Assembly (NCBI RefSeq): GCF_001262495.1
Contig: NZ_LGYE01000001.1
Coordinates: forward strand, 620,001-684,000
Length of the DNA: 64,000 nucleotides
Source: Microbacterium sp. GCS4
Lineage (GTDB): Bacteria; Actinomycetota; Actinomycetes; Actinomycetales; Microbacteriaceae
Reading direction: 5' to 3'
Each line of letters begins with the position of its first letter. Positions within the stretch are counted from its first letter, which is position 1. The notes under the pieces were generated by a model. That model ran no database searches and was not told the DNA's origin. It worked only from the letters and a program-made list of their open reading frames with translations. This document shows positions 17,246 through 25,682 of this stretch, piece after piece. The translations under genes and the position numbers were made by a program.

Positions 17246-18286
17246 TCAGGCAGCGGGAGCGCCGGCCAGGTCGTTGATCGCGCCGATGAGTCGGAACAGG
17301 TTCCCCACCTGACGCTGGTCGAGGTGCAGCGCCAGCCGTGGGAGGTGCAGCACGTCGTCATCGGCGACCTCCGGCGACCGCGGCAAGGTCCGTTCGATGC
17401 GTCCGCTCGACAGCATCCCGCCGAAGCGTGCGTTGAGATCGGCGATCTCCGCATCCGTCGGCTCGGAGCGCAACCGCAGCACGAGGGTGTCGCCCACCCA
17501 GCGAAGCGAGTCGTAGTTGCGCCAGAACCCCGCGATCTCCGCCACTGCGGCCTCGACGGAGTCGGTGACCACGACGCGGTCGAAGTCGCCCTCGGAGATC
17601 ACCCCTGTCGGCGCGAGATCCTCGTCGACGAAACGCTTGAGACCGTTCCAGAATGTGCCGCCCCGCTCGTCGAGCAGCACGATGGGAGTGGGCTCGGCCT
17701 TGCCCGTCTGCTGCAGCGTCAGCAGCTCGAACATCTCGTCGAGCGTCCCGAACCCGCCGGGCAGGCAGATGAAGCCGCTGGACTCCTTGATGAGCATGAG
17801 CTTGCGAGTGAAGAAGTACTTCATTGCGACGACGTGGTCGCTGCCCGCGACCAGGCTGTTCGCCTTCTCCTCGAAGGGCAGCCGGATCGACACGCCGAGC
17901 GACAACGCGGGTCCCGCGCCCTCCGCGGCGGCCTGCATGATGCCCGGCCCGGCCCCGGTCACGACCATCCAGCCGTCGGTCGCGAGCGCTGCGGCGACAT
18001 CCCGCGCCTGCACGTAGAGCGGGTCGTCCGTGCGCGTGCGCGCGGAGCCGAAGACCGTGACCTTGGGGACGCCTCGGTAGGGCGCGAAGAGCCGGAACGC
18101 GTCGCGCATCTCCGCGAGGGCAGCGGAGGCGATCTTGAGGTCGAGGCGCTCGGTGTCGTCCTCCCCCAGCAGCACCGCCGTGCGCATCATGCGCATCACG
18201 AGGCGACGATCGGTGCGCACGCCGGCCTCGTCGAGCACGGCGTTGATCTCGGCGGCCAGGGACTCCGGCAGCGGTTCCTCTGTCAT
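17246..18286 (-). CDS. LOG-family Rossmann protein (TIGR00730-like)
   Basis: A 346-residue protein of the LOG/lysine-decarboxylase-like family. Some members are cytokinin riboside 5'-monophosphate phosphoribohydrolases; others act on purine nucleotides or are uncharacterised. The nucleotide-binding GSARTRTDD and the hallmark PGGFGTLDEMFE with the upstream Arg-Lys (FFTRKLM) are present. About 75 extra N-terminal residues and a longer C-terminus set it apart from the short LOG enzymes, so the substrate is uncertain. ATG 18286 follows CAGGGT by six bases, of which GGAGG could also be a Shine-Dalgarno. It is divergent from the oxidase-fold gene. Confidence 0.85.
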   Translation of the reverse strand: MTEEPLPESLAAEINAVLDEAGVRTDRRLVMRMMRTAVLLGEDDTERLDLKIASAALAEMRDAFRLFAPYRGVPKVTVFGSARTRTDDPLYVQARDVAAALATDGWMVVTGAGPGIMQAAAEGAGPALSLGVSIRLPFEEKANSLVAGSDHVVAMKYFFTRKLMLIKESSGFICLPGGFGTLDEMFELLTLQQTGKAEPTPIVLLDERGGTFWNGLKRFVDEDLAPTGVISEGDFDRVVVTDSVEAAVAEIAGFWRNYDSLRWVGDTLVLRLRSEPTDAEIADLNARFGGMLSSGRIERTLPRSPEVADDDVLHLPRLALHLDQRQVGNLFRLIGAINDLAGAPAA

Positions 18287-18433
18287 GCCTCCACCCTGTC
18301 ACGCACGAGAGCGGGCACGGCCGTCGAAACGCCGCCGGTTCACCGCGTCGTCACCCGACGTCCACGCGGATCACGGCGACCGGCTCCTGTCAACTCCCCT
18401 GCCGTCGCGCCGGGTCGGCGGGAGGATCGTCCC

Positions 18434-18937
18434 ATGACAGAGATCACCGGCCCGGAAGCACTCGCCCGCGTCACCGCCCTCGTCGAGGACATCGACTTCA
18501 CCATGCTCACGACAGTCGACGACGACGGCAACCTCGTCAGCCGGCCCATGTCGACCCGGCAGATGGACGAGTCCGGCGACATCTGGTTCTTCACCTCGGA
18601 GGACACCGAGAAGGTCGAGGAGGCGCAGGAGCACCGGCAGGTCGGACTCGCGTACTGCGACGCGAAGGGCATGCGTTACGTCTCCGTCGCCGGCACGGCG
18701 AGCATCGTGCGCGACCGTCGGAAGATGGAGGAGCTCTACTCCCCCTCCCTCGACATCTGGTTCGAGGACGGACTAGACACCCCCGGGGTCGTGCTGCTGA
18801 AGGTCACGCCCGTCGTCACGGAGTTCTGGGAGTCGTCCAAGGGCCCGATCGCGATGGCCGCCGGAGCACTGAAGGCGCTCGTCACCCGCGACACGCCCGA
18901 CGACGACATCATGGACCACGGACGCATCGTCTGCTGA
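18434..18937 (+). CDS. Pyridoxamine 5'-phosphate oxidase-fold (general stress protein 26-like) protein
   Basis: A 167-residue split-barrel flavin-binding protein of the type annotated as general stress protein 26 or pyridoxamine 5'-phosphate oxidase family. The body DFTMLTTVDDDGNLVSRPMS and the WFFTSEDTEKVEE stretch are typical; cofactor and substrate are not predictable. GGAGGA lies 8 bases before ATG 18434 and fixes the start. It reads against proS, with a strong hairpin between the two stops. A plus-strand frame extending far upstream is antisense shadow of nusA and the LOG gene. Confidence 0.85.
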   Translation: MTEITGPEALARVTALVEDIDFTMLTTVDDDGNLVSRPMSTRQMDESGDIWFFTSEDTEKVEEAQEHRQVGLAYCDAKGMRYVSVAGTASIVRDRRKMEELYSPSLDIWFEDGLDTPGVVLLKVTPVVTEFWESSKGPIAMAAGALKALVTRDTPDDDIMDHGRIVC

Positions 18938-18955
18938 CGCCGTCCCCTCGGAGAG

Positions 18956-18996
18956 CGACGAACGCCGCACCCGTCGAACGGGTGCGGCGTTCGTCG
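18956..18996. terminator. Bidirectional terminator between oxidase-fold gene and proS
   Basis: A 19-bp perfect stem (18956-18974 with 18978-18996) and a 3-base loop between two convergent stops. The symmetry suits termination from both sides; U-runs are absent or weak, as is common in high-GC actinobacteria. Confidence 0.78.
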
Positions 18997-19004
18997 TCGA
19001 TCCT

Positions 19005-20762
19005 CTAGCGGCGTGCGAGCGTTGCGATGGCCTCCGCCACCGAGACGGTGTCCCGGTCTCCGGAGGCGCGGTCCCACAGTTCGACCTGTCCGTCGGCGGC
19101 ACCGCGTCCGACGATCACGATCTTCGGGACGCCGACGAGCTCGGCATCGCCGAACTTGACTCCCGGCGAGACCTTCGGACGGTCGTCGTAGAGCACGTCG
19201 AGGCCCGATGCCTCGAGCTGTGCCGAGATGTCGGCGGCGACCTCGAACGCCACCTGATCGCGGCCGGCAGCCACGACCTGGACGTCGAACGGGGCGACCG
19301 ACGCCGGCCAGATCAGTCCCTTGTCGTCGTTGTTCAGCTCGGCGATGATCGCGAGGATGCGGGTGACGCCGATGCCGTACGAGCCCATGGTCACGGTGAC
19401 GAGCTTGCCGTTCTCGTCGAGGACCTTGAGTCCGAGAGTCTCGGCGAAGAATCGGCCCAGCTGGAACACGTGTCCGATCTCCATGCCCCGGGCGAGTTCC
19501 ACGGGGCCAGAGCCGTCGGGCGCGGGGTCACCGGCGCGGACGTTCGCGATCTCGATGATGCCGTCGGCCTCGAAGTCGCGGCCTGCGACGACGGAGTGCG
19601 CATGCTTCTGGTCGATGTTCGCGCCGGTGATCCAGCTCGTGCCCTCGCTCACGCGCGGGTCGACGAGGTAGCGGATGCCGGTAGCCGATTCCTCGCCCAA
19701 GACGGCGCCGGTCGGCGACCAGGGTCCGATGTACCCCTTGACCAGAAGAGGGTTGTTCTCGAAGTCCTCGGACGTCGCGGTCTCCACCTCTGCGGGTGCG
19801 AACGCGACCTCGGCGCGCTTCTCGTCGACGTCGCGATCCCCGGGGATGCCGACGACGACGAGCTCGCGCGTGCCGTCGAGGTGCGTCAAGGCGAGCACGA
19901 CGTTCTTGAGCGTGTCCGCCGCGGTGTACTCGCCGTCCAGATGCGCGTTCGAGTGCGCGACGAGCGTCTCGATCGTCGGTGTGTCCGGTGAGTCGAACAC
20001 CTCGGGTGCGGCATCGGGGTCGAAGGCGACCGCTTCGGGCACTGCCGTGGAGAAGGCCTCGACGTTCGCGGCGAATCCGCCGGCGCTTCGGACGAACGTG
20101 TCCTCTCCGACGGGCGTCGGGTGAAGGAACTCCTCGCTGCGAGCGCCACCCATGAGGCCGTTGTCGGCGTTCACGATCACGTACTCGAGGCCGAGACGCT
20201 GGAAGATGCGCTCGTACGCATCGCGCTGCGCCTGATAGCTGACGTCGAGTCCTGCATCCGAGGAGTCGAAGGAGTAGGCGTCCTTCATCGTGAACTCTCG
20301 GCCGCGGAGCAGGCCTGCACGGGGACGTGCCTCGTCGCGGTACTTGTCCTGGATCTGGTAGATCGTGAGAGGGAGGTCCTTGTACGACGAGTACAGGTCC
20401 TTCACGAGGAGCGTGAACATCTCCTCGTGGGTGGGGGCGAGCAGATAGTCCGCGCCCTTGCGATCCTGGAGACGGAAGATCCCGTCGCCGTATGACTCCC
20501 ACCGTCCGGAGAGCTCGTAGGGCTCGCGCGGTAGCAGCGCGGGGAAGTGCACTTCCTGGGCTCCTGCGTTGCTCATCTCATCGCGGATGATCGCCTCGAT
20601 CCTGGCCTTCACCTTGAGACCGAGCGGCAGCCACGTGAACACTCCTGGAGCTGCGCGGCGGATGTATCCGGCGCGGATGAGCAGCTTGTGGCTGGTGACC
20701 TCTGCCTCGGCAGGGTCTTCGCGGAGCGTACGGAGGAAGAAGTTGGAGAGACGAGTGACCAC
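19005..20762 (-). CDS. proS: Prolyl-tRNA synthetase
   Basis: Charges tRNA-Pro with proline. 585 residues, the bacterial type with an editing (INS) domain between class II motifs 2 and 3. Visible parts are motif 1 around [17 protein letters not shown], the motif 2 region [20 protein letters not shown], the insertion near residues 220-400 and motif 3 [10 protein letters not shown]. The anticodon-binding domain ends the protein. GTG 20762 follows TAGACT by six bases with no Shine-Dalgarno. proS commonly lies near nusA in actinobacteria. Confidence 0.95.
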   Translation of the reverse strand: MVTRLSNFFLRTLREDPAEAEVTSHKLLIRAGYIRRAAPGVFTWLPLGLKVKARIEAIIRDEMSNAGAQEVHFPALLPREPYELSGRWESYGDGIFRLQDRKGADYLLAPTHEEMFTLLVKDLYSSYKDLPLTIYQIQDKYRDEARPRAGLLRGREFTMKDAYSFDSSDAGLDVSYQAQRDAYERIFQRLGLEYVIVNADNGLMGGARSEEFLHPTPVGEDTFVRSAGGFAANVEAFSTAVPEAVAFDPDAAPEVFDSPDTPTIETLVAHSNAHLDGEYTAADTLKNVVLALTHLDGTRELVVVGIPGDRDVDEKRAEVAFAPAEVETATSEDFENNPLLVKGYIGPWSPTGAVLGEESATGIRYLVDPRVSEGTSWITGANIDQKHAHSVVAGRDFEADGIIEIANVRAGDPAPDGSGPVELARGMEIGHVFQLGRFFAETLGLKVLDENGKLVTVTMGSYGIGVTRILAIIAELNNDDKGLIWPASVAPFDVQVVAAGRDQVAFEVAADISAQLEASGLDVLYDDRPKVSPGVKFGDAELVGVPKIVIVGRGAADGQVELWDRASGDRDTVSVAEAIATLARR

Positions 20763-20768
20763 GGGCCA

Positions 20769-20774
20769 AGTCTA
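20769..20774 (-). promoter_or_regulatory. -10 box TAGACT, leaderless proS
   Basis: TAGACT followed by six bases and the proS GTG. No Shine-Dalgarno is present, so a leaderless mRNA is likely. Confidence 0.5.
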
Positions 20775-20804
20775 GTGACCGGCGGCCACCCGTCCTCACG
20801 TCGG

Positions 20805-21575
20805 TCAGTTGAGGGCGGGAAGCCCCTGCGGGATGACTCCACCGGCGTAGAGGCTCGCGGCGAGCTCCTGCGTGGCCGTCAGCGCGACGCGCTGCGGCAG
20901 CGGTCCGTACGAGATGCGTGCCACGCCGAGCTTCTCGTACTCGGAGGCGGCGAGCGCACCGGGGAGGCCGATCACGCTGACCTTGCCCTCGCCGATGCCG
21001 TCGACGAGCTGCCGGGTGACGGCCGCGTCGAGCATCCCGGGCACGAAAACGCACGTGGCGCCGGCGTCGAGGAAGGCCCGTCCGCGCTGGATCGCATCGG
21101 CGACGCTCTCGGCGATCGGACGATGACCTGCACGCACGAAGGCGTCGGTGCGGGCGTTGAGCGCGAAGGGCACACCCTCCGCCTCGGCGGCCTTGACGAT
21201 GGCCTCGACCGCTGCGACGGACTCGTCGAGCGGCTTGAGACGGTCCTCGACGTTCGCGCCGACGACGCCTGCCTGGATCGCGAAGCGCGTGGTCTCGCCC
21301 GCATTCTCGTAGCCGTCGTCGAGGTCGGCCGTGACGGGAACGGACACGGATGCCGCGATGCGACCCACCATGTCGATCATGATGTCGCGAGGCGTCGCGC
21401 CGTCGTCGTATCCGAAGGACGCGGCGACGCCGTGGCCCGCGGTCGCGATCGCCTTCGTCTCGGGCAGTGCCGCGACGGCGCGTGCGGACACGACGTCCCA
21501 CACGTTCACGACGCGGAGGATCTCCGGTGCTTCGTACAGTCCGATGAGGGTCTTGGCCTTGTCAGCAGTGGTCAT
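20805..21575 (-). CDS. Isocitrate lyase / PEP mutase superfamily protein
   Basis: A 256-residue TIM-barrel enzyme of the PEP mutase/isocitrate lyase family, which makes or breaks C-C or P-C bonds on oxaloacetate-like acids with Mg2+. The metal-site segment TADLDDGYEN and the following GVVGANVEDR match the family. The diagnostic loop of true isocitrate lyases (KKCGH) is absent. The closest experimentally known relatives are oxaloacetate hydrolases, 2-methylisocitrate lyases and phosphonopyruvate enzymes; I cannot choose among them. ATG 21575 follows TAGCGT by six bases, of which GGAGG may also serve as a ribosome site. Confidence 0.82.
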   Translation of the reverse strand: MTTADKAKTLIGLYEAPEILRVVNVWDVVSARAVAALPETKAIATAGHGVAASFGYDDGATPRDIMIDMVGRIAASVSVPVTADLDDGYENAGETTRFAIQAGVVGANVEDRLKPLDESVAAVEAIVKAAEAEGVPFALNARTDAFVRAGHRPIAESVADAIQRGRAFLDAGATCVFVPGMLDAAVTRQLVDGIGEGKVSVIGLPGALAASEYEKLGVARISYGPLPQRVALTATQELAASLYAGGVIPQGLPALN

Positions 21576-21581
21576 GCCTCC

Positions 21582-21587
21582 ACGCTA
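21582..21587 (-). promoter_or_regulatory. -10 box TAGCGT for the PEP mutase-like gene
   Basis: TAGCGT, six bases (GGAGGC), then ATG. The GGAGG between box and ATG leaves both leaderless and short-leader initiation possible. Confidence 0.4.
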
Positions 21588-21708
21588 ACGCGAGCGGCGG
21601 GGGCATGGGCCGGAGTCGGGGTTCTCTTCGGCGGCTCACCGGCGGCCGTCTCTGTAGCATCCCAGCACTCCGATACTCGCGCTCTCCTCTTGCGGTTTTC
21701 ACTCGTGA

Positions 21709-22149
21709 TCTGGGCTCGACGGACGCGCACCGATCGACCTGGATACCGCACGTCGCCTGGCCGGCGCGGCACCCGGCTTGGACCGGGTGCTCACCCATCC
21801 CATAACGGGCTCGGTTCTCGCAGTCGATCGACATCGCCCCTCGGCCGATCTCAAGCGACTGCTGCGAGCGCGCGATCAGCGCTGCCGCTTCCCCACCTGC
21901 GGATTCTCCGCGCGCGACTGCGATCTCGACCACACGCAGGACCACGCGCTCGGCGGTGAGACGTCCTCGGCGAACCTCGCTCCGCTCTGCCGGCGTCATC
22001 ACACTCTGAAACACCACAGCCCATGGCACGTCGAGAATCTCGGCGGCGGCTTCCTCTCGTGGACAAGTCCGACCGGACGCGTGTACCTCGATGCCCCGCC
22101 GACACCGAGCGAGTCGCAGACGATGGCCTACGCGACTCCGCCGTTCTGA
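21709..22149 (+). pseudogene. HNH endonuclease (DUF222/13E12-type) C-terminal remnant
   Basis: From 21709 the frame encodes the last ~145 residues of the DUF222-HNH family found in many copies in actinobacteria: PIDLDTARRLAG, RVLTHPITGSVLAVDRHRPS, then the intact HNH motif with CRFPTCG, DLDHTQDHALGG, NLAPLCRRHH and LKHH. The ~300-residue DUF222 part is missing; in-frame stops lie at 21706 and 21655. A late TTG 21778 or GTG 21787 could still start a free HNH domain. The stretches 21588-21708 and 22150-22253 hold no other gene. I read this as a decayed gene. Confidence 0.72.
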
Positions 22150-22253
22150 GACTGTGCGGCAGGTCACCGTTGCCTGCAGCGCCACCATCGCTGTCCGCAT
22201 GCCCGCGCCCCGCGCGCTCACCCACCTCCGAGCACCCACTCCGGACATCCGCT

Positions 22254-22259
22254 TAGGGT
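22254..22259 (+). promoter_or_regulatory. -10 box TAGGGT, leaderless RNB ribonuclease
   Basis: TAGGGT followed by six bases and ATG 22266; no other ribosome site is needed or clear. Confidence 0.55.
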
Positions 22260-22265
22260 GGGGGC

Positions 22266-23681
22266 ATGCCTCAGCGCCGCTCACATGTCGCCCCGTCCGC
22301 CGCGCAGACTGAGCTGGCTGCAGCACTCGCCTCGCTGCGCGAGTCTCTCGACGCGCCCGCGGAGTTCCCGTCCGCGGTGCTGGCCGAGGCCGAGGCATCG
22401 ACCGCCCCCGCCCCCGCGCTCGATCTTCGAGAAATCCCGTTCGCGACGCTCGATCCGAAGGGGTCGCGCGATCTCGACCAGGCGTTCCAGCTCGAACGCC
22501 GTGGGTCGGGGTACACCGTGCGTTACGCGATCGCCGACGTCCCCGGGTTCGTGGCTCCGTGCGGCGCGGTCGACACCGAGGCGCGGCGCCGCGGCCAGAC
22601 CCTCTACGCCGCCGACGGAACGATCCCGCTGCACCCCAGGGTGCTGAGCGAGGACCGTGCGTCGCTGCTCCCGGAGGTCGAGCGTCCTGCGCTCGTCTGG
22701 ACTTTCGCCCTCGACGAGGCCGGACTGGTCGAGGACTTCCGTCTCGAACGCGCGCTCCTCCGCTCCCGGGTGCAGCTCGACTACACCACAACGCAGGCAT
22801 CGCTGGACCGTGGCGAAGACGGACCCGCCGCGCTACTGCCGGAGATCGGAGCGCTGCGGGTCGAGCAGGAGCGGCTGCGCGGCGGAGCCAGTCTGAACCT
22901 CCCGGACGAGGAGGTCGTGCGCACGGAGGACGGCGGCTACGCGATCGAGCGACGGCATCCGCTCCCCGTCGAGGAATGGAACGCCCAGCTCTCGCTCATG
23001 ACCGGCATGGCCGCCGCGTCGCTCATGCTCGATGCGAAGGTCGGCATCCTTCGGACGATGCCCCAGCCCGACGAGAAGGCGTTCGACGCGTTCCGACACC
23101 AGACCGAGGCGCTCGGACGGCCGTGGACGACCGGACGCTACGGCGACTATCTTCGCGATCTGGATCGAGCGGACCCTCTCACACTCCCGGTGCTGGAGGC
23201 GGCGGCGACACTCTTCCGCGGAGCCGGCTACGCGACGTTCGACGGATCGCTCCCCTCGTCCACCGAGCAGGCCGCGATCGCCGCGCCCTACGCCCACGCC
23301 ACGGCACCGCTTCGTCGTCTCGTGGATCGCTGGTCGCTGGCGATCTGCCTCGCGGTCTCGGAAGGGCGGGACGTTCCGGCCTGGGCCAGGGACTCGCTCG
23401 CCGACATCCCCGGACTCATGCAGGAGTCCGGGCAGCGCGCCTCGAAGCTCGACGCGCAGACCGTCAACTGCGTCGAGGCAGCTCTGCTCACACCCCTGGT
23501 CGGCACGGTCGTCGACGCGACCGTGATCGAGATTCGTGGTGAGCGGGCGAGCGTGCAGATCGCGGACCCGGCGGTGACGGCATCCGCTCCCGTGCCGCCC
23601 GACACGGCGCCCGGATCCGTCGTGCGTCTCCGCATCGTCGACACCGACATCTCCGCCGGCACCGTGGACTTCGCTCTGTGA
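22266..23681 (+). CDS. RNB-domain ribonuclease (RNase II/R family)
   Basis: A 471-residue 3'-5' exoribonuclease-type protein. The RNB domain starts near residue 50 with TLDPKGSRDLDQAF, giving the metal ligands Asp63, Asp69 and Asp71. The fourth position of the canonical D-x5-D-x-D-D set is Gln72, a substitution that from memory also occurs in related actinobacterial proteins. The region SSTEQAAIAAPYAHATAPLRRLVDRW matches the conserved RNB end. Cold-shock domains are missing and only a short C-terminal segment follows the RNB domain, so substrate choice should differ from RNase R. Its TGA overlaps the next GTG as GTGA. Confidence 0.87.
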   Translation: MPQRRSHVAPSAAQTELAAALASLRESLDAPAEFPSAVLAEAEASTAPAPALDLREIPFATLDPKGSRDLDQAFQLERRGSGYTVRYAIADVPGFVAPCGAVDTEARRRGQTLYAADGTIPLHPRVLSEDRASLLPEVERPALVWTFALDEAGLVEDFRLERALLRSRVQLDYTTTQASLDRGEDGPAALLPEIGALRVEQERLRGGASLNLPDEEVVRTEDGGYAIERRHPLPVEEWNAQLSLMTGMAAASLMLDAKVGILRTMPQPDEKAFDAFRHQTEALGRPWTTGRYGDYLRDLDRADPLTLPVLEAAATLFRGAGYATFDGSLPSSTEQAAIAAPYAHATAPLRRLVDRWSLAICLAVSEGRDVPAWARDSLADIPGLMQESGQRASKLDAQTVNCVEAALLTPLVGTVVDATVIEIRGERASVQIADPAVTASAPVPPDTAPGSVVRLRIVDTDISAGTVDFAL

Positions 23682-24385
23682 CGCACTCCGCAGCAGAGAA
23701 CCCCCTCGCCGTCGCCGAGCGTTTCGTCGCCGCCCGCTTCCCCCGCGCCGCCATCGCGATCGTCGCCGGAAGCACCGCTCGCGGCGACCGCACCGCGAGC
23801 AGCGACATCGACCTGTTGCTAATCGGAGACGATCTCTTCGACGACGACCGGCAGAGCGAAGCCTCGACGCACGATTTCCACGGCGAAGTGCTCGAGGTCT
23901 TCGCCTACGCCCATAGCGGCTTCGAGGAATGGGCTCGGCGCGGCATCGATCAGCATCGCCCCGTCATCGTGCACATGCTGATCGAGGGCACGGCGATCCG
24001 CGACGACGGAGGTCTCGCGGGTCTCCGTTCGACGTGGCGCCCGGTGCTGGACGCGGGTCCGGTCCTGAACGATGCGGAGTCGCGGTTCCGCCGCTACGTG
24101 ATCACGGACGTGCTCGACGACCTCCGCGACGCGACCGATCCGCTCGAGCGCCGAGTGGAGGCATCCCTGCTGTTCGAACGGATCGCAGAGCTCATGCTCC
24201 TCGACGCCGGTCGATGGATCGCGGCCGGCAAGTGGCTGCCCCGACGGCTCCGCGCTCTGGACCCGGCACGAGCCGAACGACTGAGCGCTCCCCTGCTCGC
24301 GAACGACTTCGACCTCTTCGCCGCACGCGTCGACGAGGAGCTCGAGCGCGCGGGCGGCCGCGTGCAGGGCGGTTTCGTGCGCTGA
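23678..24385 (+). CDS. Nucleotidyltransferase-domain protein
   Basis: A 235-residue protein whose N-terminus carries the polymerase-beta-type nucleotidyltransferase signature GSTARGDRTASSDIDLL (about residues 31-47), including the two metal-binding aspartates. The C-terminal 130 residues are helical and unrecognised. Relatives include MNT-type and aminoglycoside nucleotidyltransferases; no HEPN partner is next to it, so a toxin-antitoxin reading is not supported. The GTG overlaps the stop of the RNB ribonuclease gene, which suggests co-expression and perhaps a joint RNA-related role (inference). Confidence 0.78.
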   Translation: MTHSAAENPLAVAERFVAARFPRAAIAIVAGSTARGDRTASSDIDLLLIGDDLFDDDRQSEASTHDFHGEVLEVFAYAHSGFEEWARRGIDQHRPVIVHMLIEGTAIRDDGGLAGLRSTWRPVLDAGPVLNDAESRFRRYVITDVLDDLRDATDPLERRVEASLLFERIAELMLLDAGRWIAAGKWLPRRLRALDPARAERLSAPLLANDFDLFAARVDEELERAGGRVQGGFVR

Positions 24386-24400
24386 GATCGGCCCGCGCGC

Positions 24401-25273
24401 TCAGGCGGGCACGACGGTTGTCGTCATCACGAGCAGCTGCGGGTCGCTGAGGTCGAGTGCGACCGTGATCGACGCGAACTCGGAGAGAGATGCCGCGTGC
24501 GTGCCACCGCACAGGATCTCGGCCGTCCCCTCGGGCAGCGCGCACTGCCAGGTACGGCGATCCACGATCGTCGGACCGGCCGGCACGACACGACTCTCCG
24601 CGCCGGAGTCCACCCAGTCGGCGAGCTTCGCGTTGATCGCCGCGACCCGCTCGTCGAGCGTGGCGGCGAACGTCTCGGTGTCGAATCCCGCACGACGCAG
24701 ACTCTTGCCGAGCCGGTACTCGTCGACGGAGCCGTCCTCGTGGATCCGGCTCGACTGATTCGCCCTGCCCTCGAAGTCGGGGGTCCCGAGTGCGTCGGCG
24801 CCGGGGTCCTTCCGCCACAGGTCGGCGAGCGCGAGATCGAGAGCGAGTGAGGCGAGGTGGCACGCCGTATGCCCTCGGCTCAGGCCCGCGCGGCGCGACT
24901 CGTCGACGTGCAGCCCGACCTCCGCGCCGGGGACGAGCCACGTCGGCGCTTCGCCCTCGATCGGATGAGCGACCAGCCACGTCCAGCCCTCGACGCCGCG
25001 CTTCACGGGGATGTCCGTCCCGATCGCGAGCACGCCCTCGTCGGACACTGCGGCCATGACCGCCTCCGTCACCCCGACGGAGGAATCCTCGAGGTCGATG
25101 ACTCCGCTGTCACCGGGCTGGTCCGGCCAGGTGTGGTCCACGGGGTGGAACGGCGTCCGGTCCACGATGACGACCGTGCCCGCATCCTGCTCCTCCACCC
25201 GCTGGACGGTGCCGGTTCCCCGGACCGCGCCTTCCGTGAACGAGACGACGGTGGACGAGAGCGAGTCGGTCAT
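24401..25273 (-). CDS. Stand-alone alanyl-tRNA editing-like (AlaX/ThrRS-SAD) protein
   Basis: A 290-residue protein related to the second additional domain of threonyl/alanyl-tRNA synthetases. Free copies (AlaX) hydrolyse mischarged Ser- or Gly-tRNA-Ala. The zinc site is complete: HTACH (His135, His139) and CGGTH near residue 260. The N-terminal beta-rich domain (DRTPFHPVDHTWPDQPGDSG) resembles the AlaX-M type. A role in amino-acid or other metal-dependent hydrolysis cannot be excluded. It reads convergently with the nucleotidyltransferase gene, 15 bp between stops. Confidence 0.8.
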   Translation of the reverse strand: MTDSLSSTVVSFTEGAVRGTGTVQRVEEQDAGTVVIVDRTPFHPVDHTWPDQPGDSGVIDLEDSSVGVTEAVMAAVSDEGVLAIGTDIPVKRGVEGWTWLVAHPIEGEAPTWLVPGAEVGLHVDESRRAGLSRGHTACHLASLALDLALADLWRKDPGADALGTPDFEGRANQSSRIHEDGSVDEYRLGKSLRRAGFDTETFAATLDERVAAINAKLADWVDSGAESRVVPAGPTIVDRRTWQCALPEGTAEILCGGTHAASLSEFASITVALDLSDPQLLVMTTTVVPA

Positions 25274-25315
25274 GACATCAACTCTTCCACAGGCCGCTGC
25301 CTCGAGACCTCACCC

Positions 25316-25648
25316 TCAGTGCGCAGGCGGGATCGTGAAGCTGGCGAGCCGCTCGCCGTCCGTCACGAAGATGCCGTCCGACTCCCCCGTGAACTTGCGG
25401 CTGACCCAGTCGAAGCGGATGCGGGTGGTGTCGCCCTCCGTGGACGAGGACAGCACCGTCATCCGTGCACCTGCTCCGATGGCGTCGGTCCCGGCCCAGG
25501 CACGGATCCCATCGGGCCCCGCTTTGACCGTGCCCCAGTCGCTCACGAACCCGTCGGCGGTGAACGCATCGACGAAGGCCTCCGTGTCGGCCGCGTTGAT
25601 CGCGTCGATCATCCTCTGCACGGGGGCCGGAAGGTCGGAAGAGGGCAT
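25316..25648 (-). CDS. NTF2-like / SnoaL-type protein
   Basis: A 110-residue single cone-fold domain of the nuclear-transport-factor-2-like superfamily (INAADTEAFVDAFTADGFVSDWG at the start and a regular alternation of strands). Such proteins may be isomerases, cyclases or simple ligand-binding proteins; nothing here selects one. AGGAGG lies 8 bases before ATG 25648. It is the gene directly downstream of ispG and may be on its transcript. Confidence 0.78.
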   Translation of the reverse strand: MPSSDLPAPVQRMIDAINAADTEAFVDAFTADGFVSDWGTVKAGPDGIRAWAGTDAIGAGARMTVLSSSTEGDTTRIRFDWVSRKFTGESDGIFVTDGERLASFTIPPAH

Positions 25649-25682
25649 CAGTGCCTCCTGTCTGAAGATCGACGCGGGTGGA

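Noticed and set aside
16481..18433. Long plus-strand extension ahead of the oxidase-fold gene
   Set aside because: It runs antisense through the LOG and nusA genes; ATG 18434 has a proper GGAGGA site and family-typical start.
23678..24385. HEPN-MNT toxin-antitoxin pair
   Set aside because: The neighbour is an RNB ribonuclease, not a HEPN protein, and the nucleotidyltransferase is larger than typical MNT antitoxins.
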